The notes under the pieces were generated by a model. That model was given only the letters and a program-made list of their open reading frames with translations, had not been told where the DNA came from and ran no database searches. From the NCBI GenBank assembly GCA_031553395.1, contig JAVBLR010000013.1, positions 14,765 through 78,764 on the forward strand: a DNA stretch of 64,000 nt, read 5' to 3'. This DNA comes from WRGA01 sp031553395. Its GTDB lineage: Bacteria > Bacteroidota > Bacteroidia > Bacteroidales > WRGA01. Position numbers and translations under genes: made by a program. Shown here piece by piece: positions 16,193 to 25,149 of this stretch (position 1 is its first letter; each line of letters starts with the position of its first letter).

Positions 16193-17179
16193 ATGAAAAT
16201 CGGTCAAATAGATTTAGGTAAATATCCGGTGTTTTTGGCGCCGATGGAAGATGTTACGGATTATGCTTTCAGGCTGATGTGTAAACGTTTTGGTGCTGAT
16301 ATGGTTTATACGGAATTTGTATCCAGTGATGCATTAATCCGTAATGTTAATAAAACGCAGCAAAAACTCACTATTTTTGAAGAGGAACGTCCAGTCGTTA
16401 TTCAGATTTACGGAAAAGATGCGGATGCAATGTCGGAAGCGGCCAAAATTTGTGAGGCCTCCCATCCGGATGTTATTGATATAAATTTTGGTTGTCCGGT
16501 AAAAAAGGTTGCAGGAAAAGGTGCCGGAGCCGGAATGTTACAAAATGTCCCGCTGATGCTCGAAATTACCAAAAAAGTTGTAAATTCGGTGCAAATTCCG
16601 GTAACTGTAAAAACGCGGTTGGGTTGGGATAATAATAGCAAGATTATTGTTGATTTAGCCGAAAAATTGCAGGATTGCGGTATTGCAGCATTGGCAATTC
16701 ATGGCCGGACACGAAGTCAAATGTATACCGGCGAAGCCGACTGGACTTTAATCGGTGAAGTGAAAAATAATCCACGAATGAGGATTCCAATTATTGGAAA
16801 TGGCGATATAACTTCTGCTGAAATTGCCAAAGAGAAATTCGATTCGTATGGAGTAGATGCGATTATGATTGGCAGGGCATCTGTTGGTAGACCGTGGATA
16901 TTTAAGGAAGTAAAACATTTTTTAGAAATAGGAACTCCTTTTCCTGATTTACCTCCATTGTGGAAATTGGACTGTCTGAAACAACAAGTTACAGATAGTG
17001 TTAATCGGTTGGATGAACGAAGGGGAATTTTGCATATTCGTAGGCATCTGGCTGCAACTCCTTTGTTTAAAGGAATTCCTAATTTCAGAGAAACACGTAT
17101 TGCTATGCTTCGTGCCGAAACTGTCGAGGAATTATTTACAATCCTAGATACTTTACCGGAAAAATTAATAGAAATATGA
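16193..17179 (+). CDS. dusB: tRNA-dihydrouridine synthase
   Basis: About 328 residues; FMN-dependent reductase that makes dihydrouridine in tRNA D-loops. Family features: MKIGQIDLGKYPVFLAPMEDVTDYAFR at the N-terminus, DINFGCPVKKVAGKGAGAGM holding the catalytic Cys, then HGRTRSQMYTGEADW and IIGNGDI for FMN and tRNA binding. The start at 16193 is chosen because the upstream ATG (16172) lies at the predicted transcription start and would add unconserved residues. The next gene overlaps the stop by 4 bases (ATGA). Confidence 0.95.
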   Translation: MKIGQIDLGKYPVFLAPMEDVTDYAFRLMCKRFGADMVYTEFVSSDALIRNVNKTQQKLTIFEEERPVVIQIYGKDADAMSEAAKICEASHPDVIDINFGCPVKKVAGKGAGAGMLQNVPLMLEITKKVVNSVQIPVTVKTRLGWDNNSKIIVDLAEKLQDCGIAALAIHGRTRSQMYTGEADWTLIGEVKNNPRMRIPIIGNGDITSAEIAKEKFDSYGVDAIMIGRASVGRPWIFKEVKHFLEIGTPFPDLPPLWKLDCLKQQVTDSVNRLDERRGILHIRRHLAATPLFKGIPNFRETRIAMLRAETVEELFTILDTLPEKLIEI

Positions 17180-18105
17180 AGATTTTATTAAATACAGAGT
17201 TACAAAGACATAGAACAACATTCTCAGTTCTTTGTGCTTTTGCGCCTTTACGCTCAGATCTTATTAAGATAATATCAATAATTTTCCTATGCTTGTTGTG
17301 TTGTTTTTCTGTATTTTCCCAAGAAGAAAAAATTTATACCACCAACAAATCTACCTTATATGGAATTGGAGCAACAAGTATCTTAGATACATACCTTTCT
17401 CCACTTATATATACCGGAACAGAATTTCGTATTTCTAATGAAAACAATCGATTATCCGGTTATCTGAACGGGAAATTATCTTCTCAAAAACGATTGGACT
17501 TTTCTTTTTCTCAAACAAAAAATCCTGCAGAAACCGGAACAGAACTTTCGGGATTTTTCGAGTGGAATTGGGGTTATCATTATCGTTTTCCCATTACAAA
17601 TGATTTAAAATTGTTGGCAGGCGGATTAATGTATGCTTCTGCCGGAGTTATTTATAACACAAGAAATTCTAACAATCCTGTATCTGCAAAATTAGGTTTA
17701 GGGTTGGATTTGTCCGGGATGGCATTGTATAACTTGAAAATCAAAGAGCAACCAATAACACTTAGGGCACAGGTTATTTCTCCTTTTATCGGCGCTGCTT
17801 TCTCTCCCGGCTACGGACAATCGTATTACGACATTTTTTCTTTGGGGAATTATGATGATGTAATTAAATTCAGTTCATTTGGAAACTTATTGGCTTGTAA
17901 AACAATTATTTCGGCAGACATTCCTTTGAATAAAATTATACTTCGCGTAGCTTACCAAAATACAACTTATACGAGCGACTTCAATAACCTGGATACCAAA
18001 ATGTATTCGAATACATTCCTTATTGGGTTTGTTTCAGAAGTTTTAACCATAAAAGGACGAAAAAGCTCTGTTTTAAAAGATTCATACCAAAGCGCCTATT
18101 ATTAA
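17176..18105 (+). CDS. Outer-membrane beta-barrel-like protein (DUF3316-like) with repeat-derived N-terminus
   Basis: 309 residues as read from the ATG overlapping dusB. The export signal (IISIIFLCLLCCFSVFSQ) begins only at residue about 32; the preceding 31 residues are encoded by a repeat-like stretch (17192-17255) and are unlikely to be native. The body has barrel-type strands (YGIGATSILDTYLSPLIYTG, LSGFFEWNWGYHYRF, LLAGGLMYASAGVIYN) and resembles Bacteroidota DUF3316 proteins, by memory only. The true start may be a non-ATG codon close to the hydrophobic segment. Translation coupled to dusB is possible. Confidence 0.65.
   Translation: MKILLNTELQRHRTTFSVLCAFAPLRSDLIKIISIIFLCLLCCFSVFSQEEKIYTTNKSTLYGIGATSILDTYLSPLIYTGTEFRISNENNRLSGYLNGKLSSQKRLDFSFSQTKNPAETGTELSGFFEWNWGYHYRFPITNDLKLLAGGLMYASAGVIYNTRNSNNPVSAKLGLGLDLSGMALYNLKIKEQPITLRAQVISPFIGAAFSPGYGQSYYDIFSLGNYDDVIKFSSFGNLLACKTIISADIPLNKIILRVAYQNTTYTSDFNNLDTKMYSNTFLIGFVSEVLTIKGRKSSVLKDSYQSAYY
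17192..17255. repeat. Dispersed-type repeat at the 5' end of the barrel gene
   Basis: The stretch beginning atacagagttacaaagac and ending gcgcctttacgctc resembles intergenic repeats I recall from Bacteroidota (cacagagtt... / tttgtg...tttgcg). It is flanked by near-direct repeats AGATTTTATTAA (17180-17191) and AGATCTTATTAA (17256-17267), 11 of 12 identical, which could be a target-site duplication. Confidence 0.45.
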
Positions 18106-18280
18106 TCCTATTTCATTGAGAGTTGTAACCAAAACGTAACACTTTCTTGTTGGCATATATAATAAAGAAGATGAAAATGGCTTATTTTTGAAAAAAAATT
18201 ACGTTCTTTGCAAAATTGTAATTGCCCCAACGGGTTCTTTTTAGAGTATATTTTTTGTTTTTTAACCAATGCATGATAGA

Positions 18281-19312
18281 ATGGAATTTTCCGCTCAACA
18301 AATTGCAGATTTTTTGTCGGGAGAAATAGTCGGTGAACCACAGGTAAAGGTTTCAAATTTTGCCAAAATTGAGGAAGCAGTTCCCGGGACATTAGCTTTT
18401 TTGTCAAACGACAAATATTTGCATCATTTGTATTCTACAAATGCAAGTATCGTTCTTATTAATAAATCTTTTGAAATAAAGGATGCTGTTAAACCTACGT
18501 TGATAAAAGTTCCAGATGCTTATGCGGCATTGGCGATGCTTTTATCGTTGGTAGAAAAATCAAAACCTGTCAAAACAGGCAGGGAAAATCCTTCTTTTGT
18601 TGCCGATTCGGCTAAAGTTCCTCAAAAAACATACATAGGTGCATTTGCGTATATTGGTGAGAATGTTGCCATTGGCGAAAATGTGCAAATTTATCCGCAA
18701 GCATTCATTGGAGATAATGTTGTAATAGGAAATAATTGCATTATCTATCCCGGAGTCAAAATTTATTTCAATTCGAAAATAGGAAATAATTGTATCATAC
18801 ATGCCGGAGCGGTAATTGGCTCTGATGGTTTTGGTTTTGCCCCCGAAGGTGAGAAATACAATAAAATACCTCAAATCGGCATTGTAGAAATTGAAGATGA
18901 TGTAGAAATCGGTGCAAATACAACTATCGATCGTGCAACAATGGGTAAAACGATTATTCATAAAGGGGTGAAATTGGATAATTTAATACATATTGCGCAC
19001 AATGTAGAAGTTGGGGAAAATACCGTAATGGCTGCTCAGGTGGGAATTGCCGGTTCGACCAAAGTTGGAAAGCATTGTATGTTTGGTGGGCAGGTTGGTA
19101 TTTCAGGTCACATAGAAATTGGCGATAATGCTCAATTGGGCGCTCAATCCGGCGTACCAAGCTCGGTTAAACCGAATTCGGTTTTGTTAGGAGCTCCTGC
19201 TTTTAATGTACGTGATTTTGCCCGTTCTTCGGCTGTATTTAAAAATCTTCCTGATATACAACGGGCAATTACCTTGTTGCAACGGGAATTTGCAGAATTA
19301 AAAAATAAATAA
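18281..19312 (+). CDS. lpxD: UDP-3-O-acylglucosamine N-acyltransferase
   Basis: About 343 residues; transfers a hydroxyacyl chain from ACP to the 2-amino group of UDP-3-O-acylglucosamine in lipid A synthesis. The N-terminal uridine-binding domain (FSAQQIADFLSGEIVGEP) is followed by a left-handed beta helix of hexapeptide repeats from about 100 (IGENVAIGENVQIYPQAFIG) and the family motif GSDGFGFAPEG, then HIAHNVEVGENT with the catalytic His. The start at 18281 is preferred over 18269 (adds only MHDR). It begins an lpxD-lpxC/fabZ-lpxA operon with 30- and 22-base gaps. Confidence 0.96.
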   Translation: MEFSAQQIADFLSGEIVGEPQVKVSNFAKIEEAVPGTLAFLSNDKYLHHLYSTNASIVLINKSFEIKDAVKPTLIKVPDAYAALAMLLSLVEKSKPVKTGRENPSFVADSAKVPQKTYIGAFAYIGENVAIGENVQIYPQAFIGDNVVIGNNCIIYPGVKIYFNSKIGNNCIIHAGAVIGSDGFGFAPEGEKYNKIPQIGIVEIEDDVEIGANTTIDRATMGKTIIHKGVKLDNLIHIAHNVEVGENTVMAAQVGIAGSTKVGKHCMFGGQVGISGHIEIGDNAQLGAQSGVPSSVKPNSVLLGAPAFNVRDFARSSAVFKNLPDIQRAITLLQREFAELKNK

Positions 19313-19342
19313 TCATTAACATAAAAACTTTTTGACTTTGTT

Positions 19343-20728
19343 ATGACTAAACAGAATACCTTAAAGCAGAGTTTTTCTTTAACGGGAAAAGGACTGCATA
19401 CGGGGTTGAATATTTCGGTAACTTTTAATCCGGCTCCCGAAAATCATGGTTATAAAATAAAAAGAGTTGATTTGGAAGATCAACCTATCATTGATGCTGT
19501 AGCAGAAAATGTAGTTGCAACTCAAAGAGGAACTGTGATTGGGAAAGGTGATGCACAAATTAGTACTGTAGAACATGCGTTAGCAGCCTTATATGCTTTT
19601 GGTATAGATAATTGTTTGATTGAAGTAAATGCTCCGGAGTTTCCTATTTTGGAAGGAAGTGCCAAACATTATGCTGAAGGAATTAAATCAGTTGGTATTG
19701 AAGAGCAAAATGCTCCTAAGGATTATTTTATCATTAAAGAAAAAATTGAGGTTAAGGACGAAGCTACAGGTGCATCTTTATTGATTTTACCTGATGATAA
19801 GTTTAGTGTAAATACATTGATTTCTTTTGATTCTCCTGTTATTCCGAATCAATATGCAACATTGGACGACCTGTCTGATTTCGAAAATGAGATTTCAGCT
19901 TGTCGTACATTTGTTTTTGTACGGGAAGTAGAAGCATTGATGAATGCAAATTTAATCAAAGGTGGAGATTTAGATAATGCAATCGTTATTTACGATGAAA
20001 AAATTCCGCAAGAAGAATTAAATAGAATAGCAGGCCTTGCAAATATTCCTCATTTGAATATTGATAATTTGGGATATATCAATAACAAACCGCTGGTTTT
20101 CCCGAATGAGCCTGCCCGTCATAAACTTCTCGACATTATCGGAGATATGGCATTAATAGGCAAGCCTTTGAAAGGTAAAATTATAGCAACTCGTCCGGGA
20201 CATAAGATAAATAATCAGTTTGCCCGTTTGGTTCGCAAAGAAATAAAATTACATGAAGTGCAAGCTCCCGTCTACCGTCTTGGTGATGAGCCTGTTATGG
20301 ATATTAACCGAATTAAGGAATTATTACCGCATCGTTTTCCTTTCCTATTAGTTGATAAAATTATTGAAGTAGGAGCAAAACATATTGTAGGAGTAAAAAA
20401 TGTAACCGTAAATGAGCCTTTCTTTCAAGGTCATTTCCCTGAAGAACCGGTTATGCCCGGTGTTCTTTTAGTAGAAGCAATGGCTCAAACGAGCGGTTTA
20501 TTGGTGCTTAATTCTGTGGAAGAGCCACAGCGTTATTCGACCTACTTTATGAAAATAGACAATGTAAAGTTCCGTCAAAAAGTTGTTCCTGGAGATACAC
20601 TAATTTTCCGTTTGCAATTCCTTACAGATATGCGTCGAGGCATTGCAAATATGAAAGGATATGTTTTTGTAGGAGAAAAAATTGTTGCCGAAGCTGAATT
20701 TATGGCGCAAATCATTAAGAATAAATAA
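19343..20728 (+). CDS. lpxC-fabZ: Bifunctional LpxC deacetylase / FabZ dehydratase
   Basis: 461-residue fusion common in Bacteroidota. Residues 1-305 are LpxC, the zinc-dependent UDP-3-O-acyl-GlcNAc deacetylase: STVEHALAALYAFG (H78), and HKLLDIIGD with H260 and D264 as further zinc/catalytic residues. Residues about 318-461 are FabZ, the beta-hydroxyacyl-ACP dehydratase: LPHRFPFLLVDKI, HFPEEPVMPGVLLVEAMAQ with the catalytic H364 and E378. The fusion joins the committed step of lipid A synthesis to the competing fatty-acid step. It lies between lpxD and lpxA in one transcript. Confidence 0.97.
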   Translation: MTKQNTLKQSFSLTGKGLHTGLNISVTFNPAPENHGYKIKRVDLEDQPIIDAVAENVVATQRGTVIGKGDAQISTVEHALAALYAFGIDNCLIEVNAPEFPILEGSAKHYAEGIKSVGIEEQNAPKDYFIIKEKIEVKDEATGASLLILPDDKFSVNTLISFDSPVIPNQYATLDDLSDFENEISACRTFVFVREVEALMNANLIKGGDLDNAIVIYDEKIPQEELNRIAGLANIPHLNIDNLGYINNKPLVFPNEPARHKLLDIIGDMALIGKPLKGKIIATRPGHKINNQFARLVRKEIKLHEVQAPVYRLGDEPVMDINRIKELLPHRFPFLLVDKIIEVGAKHIVGVKNVTVNEPFFQGHFPEEPVMPGVLLVEAMAQTSGLLVLNSVEEPQRYSTYFMKIDNVKFRQKVVPGDTLIFRLQFLTDMRRGIANMKGYVFVGEKIVAEAEFMAQIIKNK

Positions 20729-20750
20729 CCCACCCACCTTAGAAACAAGT

Positions 20751-21536
20751 ATGATACATCCTTTAACAGACATTCATCCGGATGCAAAAATAGCTCCGAA
20801 TGTTGAAATAGGACCCTTTGTAACAATCGATAAAAACGTCGAAATCGGAGAAGGTACAAAAATACTCTCCAATGTAACTATTTTTGAAGGCGCTCGCATT
20901 GGAAAAAATTGCCAGATTTTTCCGGGCGCAGTTATTTCTGCAATTCCTCAAGACTTAAAATTCAGGGGAGAAGATACTATTGTTCAAATTGGCGACAATA
21001 ATATTATCCGCGAATGTGTAACCATTCATCGTGGGACAGCATCAAAAGGAAAAACGATTATTGGCAATAATTGCCTGATTATGGCTTATACTCATGTGGC
21101 TCACGATTGTGTATTAGGAAATAATATTATTTTGGGAAATGCAACTCAGCTTGCCGGAGAAATCCATGTAGATGATTTTGCGATATTAGCAGGTAATGTA
21201 TTGGTTCACCAGTTTTGCAAAATTGGTTCTCATGTAATGATTCAAGGAGGATCGAGATTCTCGAAAGATATACCTCCGTATATTACCGTCGGAAGGGAAC
21301 CTGCTTCTTATGCCGGGTTAAATATAATCGGATTACGCAGAAGGAATTTTACTCCCGAACAAATAGATGTTATACATGACGCTTATCGCTTTGTCTATCA
21401 ATCGGGATTAAACACCTCGGATGCGTTGGAAAAGATAAAGGAAGAAGTACCTGATAGTAAAGAACGAAATGAGATAATCTCGTTTATTGAAAAGGCTGAA
21501 AGAGGCATCATAAAAGGATATAAAGAAAAAGAATAA
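20751..21536 (+). CDS. lpxA: UDP-N-acetylglucosamine acyltransferase
   Basis: 261 residues; first acylation of UDP-GlcNAc in lipid A synthesis. Left-handed beta helix (HPDAKIAPNVEIGPFVTI, GTKILSNVTIFEGARIGKNC), the family stretch TIHRGTASKGKTIIGNN, catalytic HVAHDC and QGGSRFSKDIPPYI, and the C-terminal helical domain (GLRRRNFTPEQIDVIHDAYR). The ATG at 20751, with 22 bases after the lpxC/fabZ stop, gives the expected length; an in-frame ATG at 20682 would overlap fabZ and is rejected. A strong terminator follows. Confidence 0.97.
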   Translation: MIHPLTDIHPDAKIAPNVEIGPFVTIDKNVEIGEGTKILSNVTIFEGARIGKNCQIFPGAVISAIPQDLKFRGEDTIVQIGDNNIIRECVTIHRGTASKGKTIIGNNCLIMAYTHVAHDCVLGNNIILGNATQLAGEIHVDDFAILAGNVLVHQFCKIGSHVMIQGGSRFSKDIPPYITVGREPASYAGLNIIGLRRRNFTPEQIDVIHDAYRFVYQSGLNTSDALEKIKEEVPDSKERNEIISFIEKAERGIIKGYKEKE

Positions 21537-21563
21537 AAAAAGAGGCTAAAGCCTCTTTTTTTA
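21534..21563 (+). terminator. Terminator of the lpxD-lpxA operon
   Basis: AAAAAGAGGCT-AA-AGCCTCTTTTTTT: an 11-bp stem with a minimal loop and a T run, right after the lpxA stop. Confidence 0.93.
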
Positions 21564-21665
21564 TTCTTTTTGTCCATCCGACAAGGAAGATAATAATCTA
21601 ATTCTTCCACTGTATATAAAGTTTACACATTTACAAAAATGGCCTCGCTTCAACCTTATTTCAAC

Positions 21666-21704
21666 AAAAATGCGAAGTTGTAAAACAGCTTCGCATTTTA
21701 TTTT
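21666..21704 (-). terminator. Terminator of the myo-inositol phosphate synthase gene
   Basis: AAAATGCGAAG (from 21667) and CTTCGCATTTT (21689-21699) form an 11-bp stem with an 11-nt loop; both strands have T runs after the stem. It sits 17 bases past the stop of the minus-strand gene. Confidence 0.88.
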
Positions 21705-21720
21705 ATCTGCAATTTATTTA

Positions 21721-23019
21721 TTAATCAACAAAATCTACAGTTTCTTCACCAATAATCTGACGAAGTGTATTTTTTAATTTTACATATTGAATGAACAAAT
21801 CGTGTTCAGCAATTGTTTGATAATCAACCATCGGACTCTTGAAATAGAACGATAACCATGTTTGAATACCGGAGAATCCGCAACGTTGTGCCAAGTCGGT
21901 AAACAATACAAGGTCAAGGCAAAGTGGAGCAGCCAAGATAGAATCGCGGCAAAGGAAATCCACCTTCAATTGCATCGGATAACCCATCCAGCCAAAGATA
22001 TCGATATTATCCCAACCTTCTTTATTGTCCTTGCGTGGCGGATAATAATTGATACGAACTTTGTGGTAAACATCACCGTAAAGTTCAGGATAAAGATCAG
22101 GTTGAAGAATATTATCAATAACCGAAAGTTTACTTTCTTCTTTTGTTTTGAATGAACCCGGATCATCTAATACTTCTCCGTCACGGTTTCCAAGGATATT
22201 TGTCGAGAACCATCCGTTCAATCCCAACATACGAGTTTTAATCATTGGAGAAAGAACAGTCTTCAACATGGTTTGGCCAGTCTTGAAGTCTTTTCCGCAA
22301 ATAGGCACATTCTTTTGCTTGCTCAAATCCCATATTGCAGGCATATCCACAGTTAAGTTGGGCGCACCGTTAATATAAGGAACTCCTTCAGAAATAGCAG
22401 CATAAGCATAAAGCATTGAAGGAGCAATTTGGTCACTATTATCTTTCATAGCTTGTTCCAATTTTGCCAAGTCCTTATGAATCTCTCCTACAGGTAAAAA
22501 TACTTCGGTACTTCCACACCAGATAACTACCAGGCGGTCACAATTATTTTTTGATTTAAAATCACGGATATCCTGACGAAGTTGTTCTGCCAAATCCCAT
22601 TTGGTTTTACCTTCCTTTATCCAAGTTCCATGCAAACGCTTTACAAAATTTTGGTCAAAGACAGCCTTCATCGGTTTGATTTGCACCAATTCACCTTTTA
22701 CACCATCCAAATCTTTATTTTCAAGCACTTCAGCATGTTTTGCCGCTTCATAAAGATTATCTTCAAAAATGTCCCAACCTCCAAAAACAAGGTCATTCAA
22801 ATTTGACAATGGAACTACATCCTTAATTTTTGGGAATTGATTTTCTTCTCTTTTTCCCAAACGGATTGTCGCCAATTGAGTAATAGAACCCACAGGAACA
22901 CCTAATCCCTTACGAGCCAGCATTGTTCCGGCAACAAAAGTAGTGGCAACTGCACCACCGATTCCAACAACAAGAACACCAAGTTTTCCATTGGCTTCTT
23001 TAACTTGTACTTTTCCCAT
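21721..23019 (-). CDS. ino1: myo-Inositol-1-phosphate synthase
   Basis: 432 residues; NAD-dependent isomerisation of glucose-6-phosphate to inositol-3-phosphate. The Rossmann loop is GVLVVGIGGAVATTFVAG near residue 14. Other family blocks: VVIWCGSTEVFLP, NGAPNLTVDMPAIWDL, GKDFKTGQTMLKTVLSPM, LNGWFSTNILGNRDG and KVDFLCRDSILAAPL. This supplies the head group for the lipid genes just upstream on the same strand (PI synthase, phosphatase, Aur1-like enzyme). It has its own promoter (23092-23121) and terminator, so it can be expressed apart from them. In Bacteroides thetaiotaomicron the homologue also sits with these lipid genes. Confidence 0.95.
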   Translation of the reverse strand: MGKVQVKEANGKLGVLVVGIGGAVATTFVAGTMLARKGLGVPVGSITQLATIRLGKREENQFPKIKDVVPLSNLNDLVFGGWDIFEDNLYEAAKHAEVLENKDLDGVKGELVQIKPMKAVFDQNFVKRLHGTWIKEGKTKWDLAEQLRQDIRDFKSKNNCDRLVVIWCGSTEVFLPVGEIHKDLAKLEQAMKDNSDQIAPSMLYAYAAISEGVPYINGAPNLTVDMPAIWDLSKQKNVPICGKDFKTGQTMLKTVLSPMIKTRMLGLNGWFSTNILGNRDGEVLDDPGSFKTKEESKLSVIDNILQPDLYPELYGDVYHKVRINYYPPRKDNKEGWDNIDIFGWMGYPMQLKVDFLCRDSILAAPLCLDLVLFTDLAQRCGFSGIQTWLSFYFKSPMVDYQTIAEHDLFIQYVKLKNTLRQIIGEETVDFVD

Positions 23020-23091
23020 ATCCTTTTAATTATAAATAATATACATGTTTTTAACAAACACATATAATTAATTACTCTTTTAAAATTTTAA

Positions 23092-23121
23092 CAAAGGTAT
23101 AACGATGTTTCGAATTATCAA
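23092..23121 (-). promoter_or_regulatory. Promoter of the inositol phosphate synthase gene
   Basis: Minus strand: TTG at 23121-23119, 19 bases, then TACCTTTG at 23099-23092, matching TTTG-N19-TAnnTTTG. Leader to the ATG about 65 nt. Confidence 0.6.
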
Positions 23122-23164
23122 GGAGTAATAAAATAAATTTAAAATATTTAATTAGTTGTGAATT

Positions 23165-23986
23165 TTATTTTCTTAAGGCATAAGTCTGTTGTTTCAGGTA
23201 TTCGCCAAAAGCCTTAATATCATCATATTTAGCTTGTTCTTCAACAGAAATCGGATTACCGAAACGGATATAGATGGTTTTTCCTTTTTTATTTGTTACC
23301 TCGTGGCATAGCCGGATAGTCCTCACACGCCAATCGATAAAACCCAATAAACGATATATCCATGAATTACTACCTGAAATATACATTGGTATTACAGGGA
23401 CTTTTGCCTTTTTTATCAGTTTAAGTACAGACGGTTGCCATTCCCGGTCTACATCACCCGAGAAATGAGGCTCGGAAACTCCTCCTGCGGGAAATAACCC
23501 CAACGGATGCTGTTCTTTCAAATGTTGTAAGCATTGTTTAACGCCACTCACACTTGATTTCATGTCCGACAGTTTCGTATCTTTTCCAAAAGGATTAACA
23601 CCAATAAAATTCTCTTCCATTGTGTCAATCTTATTCAGTATCCAATTTACCATCATTTTATAGTCTTTCCGCTTAGCTGCAACTACACTGATGGCAATTA
23701 TTCCGTCTATATGTCCATAAGGATGATTAGAAACCGTAATAAATGGGGCTTCTTTAAAAGAATCGAGAACTTCGTAATTTTCGACTTTACGAATAATCCC
23801 CCGTTTATCTAATAAATCCTTTACAAAATCAACACCTGTATACTGTTTAGAATCGTCATAAACTGCATTAACCTTATTAATTCCTCCAAAACTAAAAACA
23901 AAATTCAACAATTTATCTCCAAAACGCCCTTTGAAAATGGGATGTAAACTTCGAACCTCATCTTTACTTAAAAGCTTTTCTTTCAT
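23165..23986 (-). CDS. PlsC/GlsB-like acyltransferase
   Basis: 273 residues. The acyltransferase signature is SNHPYGHIDGIIA near residue 85 (His and Asp of the catalytic site), with FPAGGVSEPHF near 166 and VPVIPMYISGSNSW near 195 as the later phosphate- and acyl-binding blocks. The NHPxGxxDG spacing is like that of Bacteroidota GlsB and OlsB-type N-acyltransferases for glycine or ornithine lipids and of hemolysin-type acyltransferases, so the substrate could be an amino acid, a lysolipid or a sphingolipid precursor. It sits between the inositol synthase and the Aur1-like gene, downstream of the palindromic element. Confidence 0.82.
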   Translation of the reverse strand: MKEKLLSKDEVRSLHPIFKGRFGDKLLNFVFSFGGINKVNAVYDDSKQYTGVDFVKDLLDKRGIIRKVENYEVLDSFKEAPFITVSNHPYGHIDGIIAISVVAAKRKDYKMMVNWILNKIDTMEENFIGVNPFGKDTKLSDMKSSVSGVKQCLQHLKEQHPLGLFPAGGVSEPHFSGDVDREWQPSVLKLIKKAKVPVIPMYISGSNSWIYRLLGFIDWRVRTIRLCHEVTNKKGKTIYIRFGNPISVEEQAKYDDIKAFGEYLKQQTYALRK

Positions 23987-23994
23987 ACTAACAC

Positions 23995-24183
23995 TAAGAA
24001 CCTGTTTAAATTTTTCACAAAATAATTATTACGATCTTTTTCGCCATAAATCATGTTGTTTTTTAGCAAGGTTGGTTATTTCATTTTGCTCACATAGCCC
24101 GCTATTATCGCAAAATAAAATAACCAACCTTGCTAAAAAACAACTATAATTTATTTGGCGAGAAAATTTTAAACAGGCTCTAA
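23995..24183. repeat. Palindromic element of about 187 bp
   Basis: Inner arms 24055-24089 and 24110-24144 are 35-base inverted copies with a single mismatch around a 20-base loop. Outer arms are also inverted: left GAACCTGTTTAAATTTTTC near 23999, right complement GAGCCTGTTTAAAATTTTC near 24181, and a TTCGCCA/TGGCGA pair between. The size, nested arms and lack of a coding frame point to a MITE-like or fold-back element that has entered the intergenic gap of the inositol-lipid genes. No terminal target duplication is obvious. Confidence 0.75.
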
Positions 24184-24185
24184 AA

Positions 24186-25121
24186 TCATTTGATATAATT
24201 CAGGTATTTGCTAAAAAAGACACCGAACCAGCGCGTTTTCATCAAAACTAATTCAAACAACCCAATTCCGATCAAAGCACAAAAAATACCCAATATTACA
24301 TCTATAATATAATGATGCGATGTATAAACAGCTGTAAACCAAATGCCAACCATAAAAAATACAACCAATCCCTTAATAACGAAATTGTATTTTTTTACGA
24401 TTGTATAATACAAAACAACAACTAAATAAGCCGAATGTAAAGAAGGTACTGCTGCAAACACATTTGCATTTCTTCCATATATTGAATGAAACAAATTAAT
24501 TCCCAATAAATTATCAAAACGTTCCAGTCCTGCCATATTTCCGGGAGTATCAATAACCGGAGTAAATCCGAAATTTATTGCATACCAGGGTGGCGCCGCC
24601 GGATGAATATAATAACCAACAAATCCTATTAAATTTACCAGTAAAAAAACCATGGAAAAACGTAAAAACATATTCCTGTCTTTTTCCAGATATAAGCATA
24701 AAGCAAATGCAACCGGAATAGGAACCCAGCCAAAATAAAAAATTCCGGACATAAAATCAGCCACAGCTACATGGTGCAACATGAAATATTCGCAAGGAAT
24801 CAATAATTTTCCATCTGAATGAATTCCAAACAACGATTTTTCCAGATTATATAAACTTTCAATATCAATCGGATTTACTAAATAATTAGGATAAACACGC
24901 ATCCAATCATATGAAATTCCAAATATTAAAAGCGGAAGTAACCCAACCGCCAATTTGCGGGTTTTTACATTCGCAAAAAATAAAAACAAAAAAAAGATCA
25001 CCATTATAATATGCTCCGGACGCAAACCCACAAACAGAGTTGTTAATGTAACAAAACAGGCTGCTATTACCAAAACAATTATAGTCTCCCGCAAAGAAGG
25101 CAAAGAAAAATTATTTTTCAT
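24186..25121 (-). CDS. Aur1/Ipt1-like PAP2-family membrane enzyme (probable inositol-phosphate transferase)
   Basis: 311-residue polytopic membrane protein with at least six hydrophobic segments. The lipid-phosphate transferase motifs are of the Aur1 type: YIHPAAPPWY near 172, FAAVPSLHSAYLVVV near 220 (catalytic His) and YTSHHYIIDVILG near 267 (His and Asp). Eukaryotic Aur1 moves inositol phosphate from phosphatidylinositol to ceramide; in a Bacteroidota sphingolipid maker the same reaction is plausible. Its operon with a CDP-alcohol transferase and a PgpA-like phosphatase supports a role in inositol (phospho)lipid or inositol sphingolipid synthesis, but this remains inference. Confidence 0.85.
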   Translation of the reverse strand: MKNNFSLPSLRETIIVLVIAACFVTLTTLFVGLRPEHIIMVIFFLFLFFANVKTRKLAVGLLPLLIFGISYDWMRVYPNYLVNPIDIESLYNLEKSLFGIHSDGKLLIPCEYFMLHHVAVADFMSGIFYFGWVPIPVAFALCLYLEKDRNMFLRFSMVFLLVNLIGFVGYYIHPAAPPWYAINFGFTPVIDTPGNMAGLERFDNLLGINLFHSIYGRNANVFAAVPSLHSAYLVVVLYYTIVKKYNFVIKGLVVFFMVGIWFTAVYTSHHYIIDVILGIFCALIGIGLFELVLMKTRWFGVFFSKYLNYIK

Positions 25122-25149
25122 CTAAAATATATGTACCTACAAATACGTT

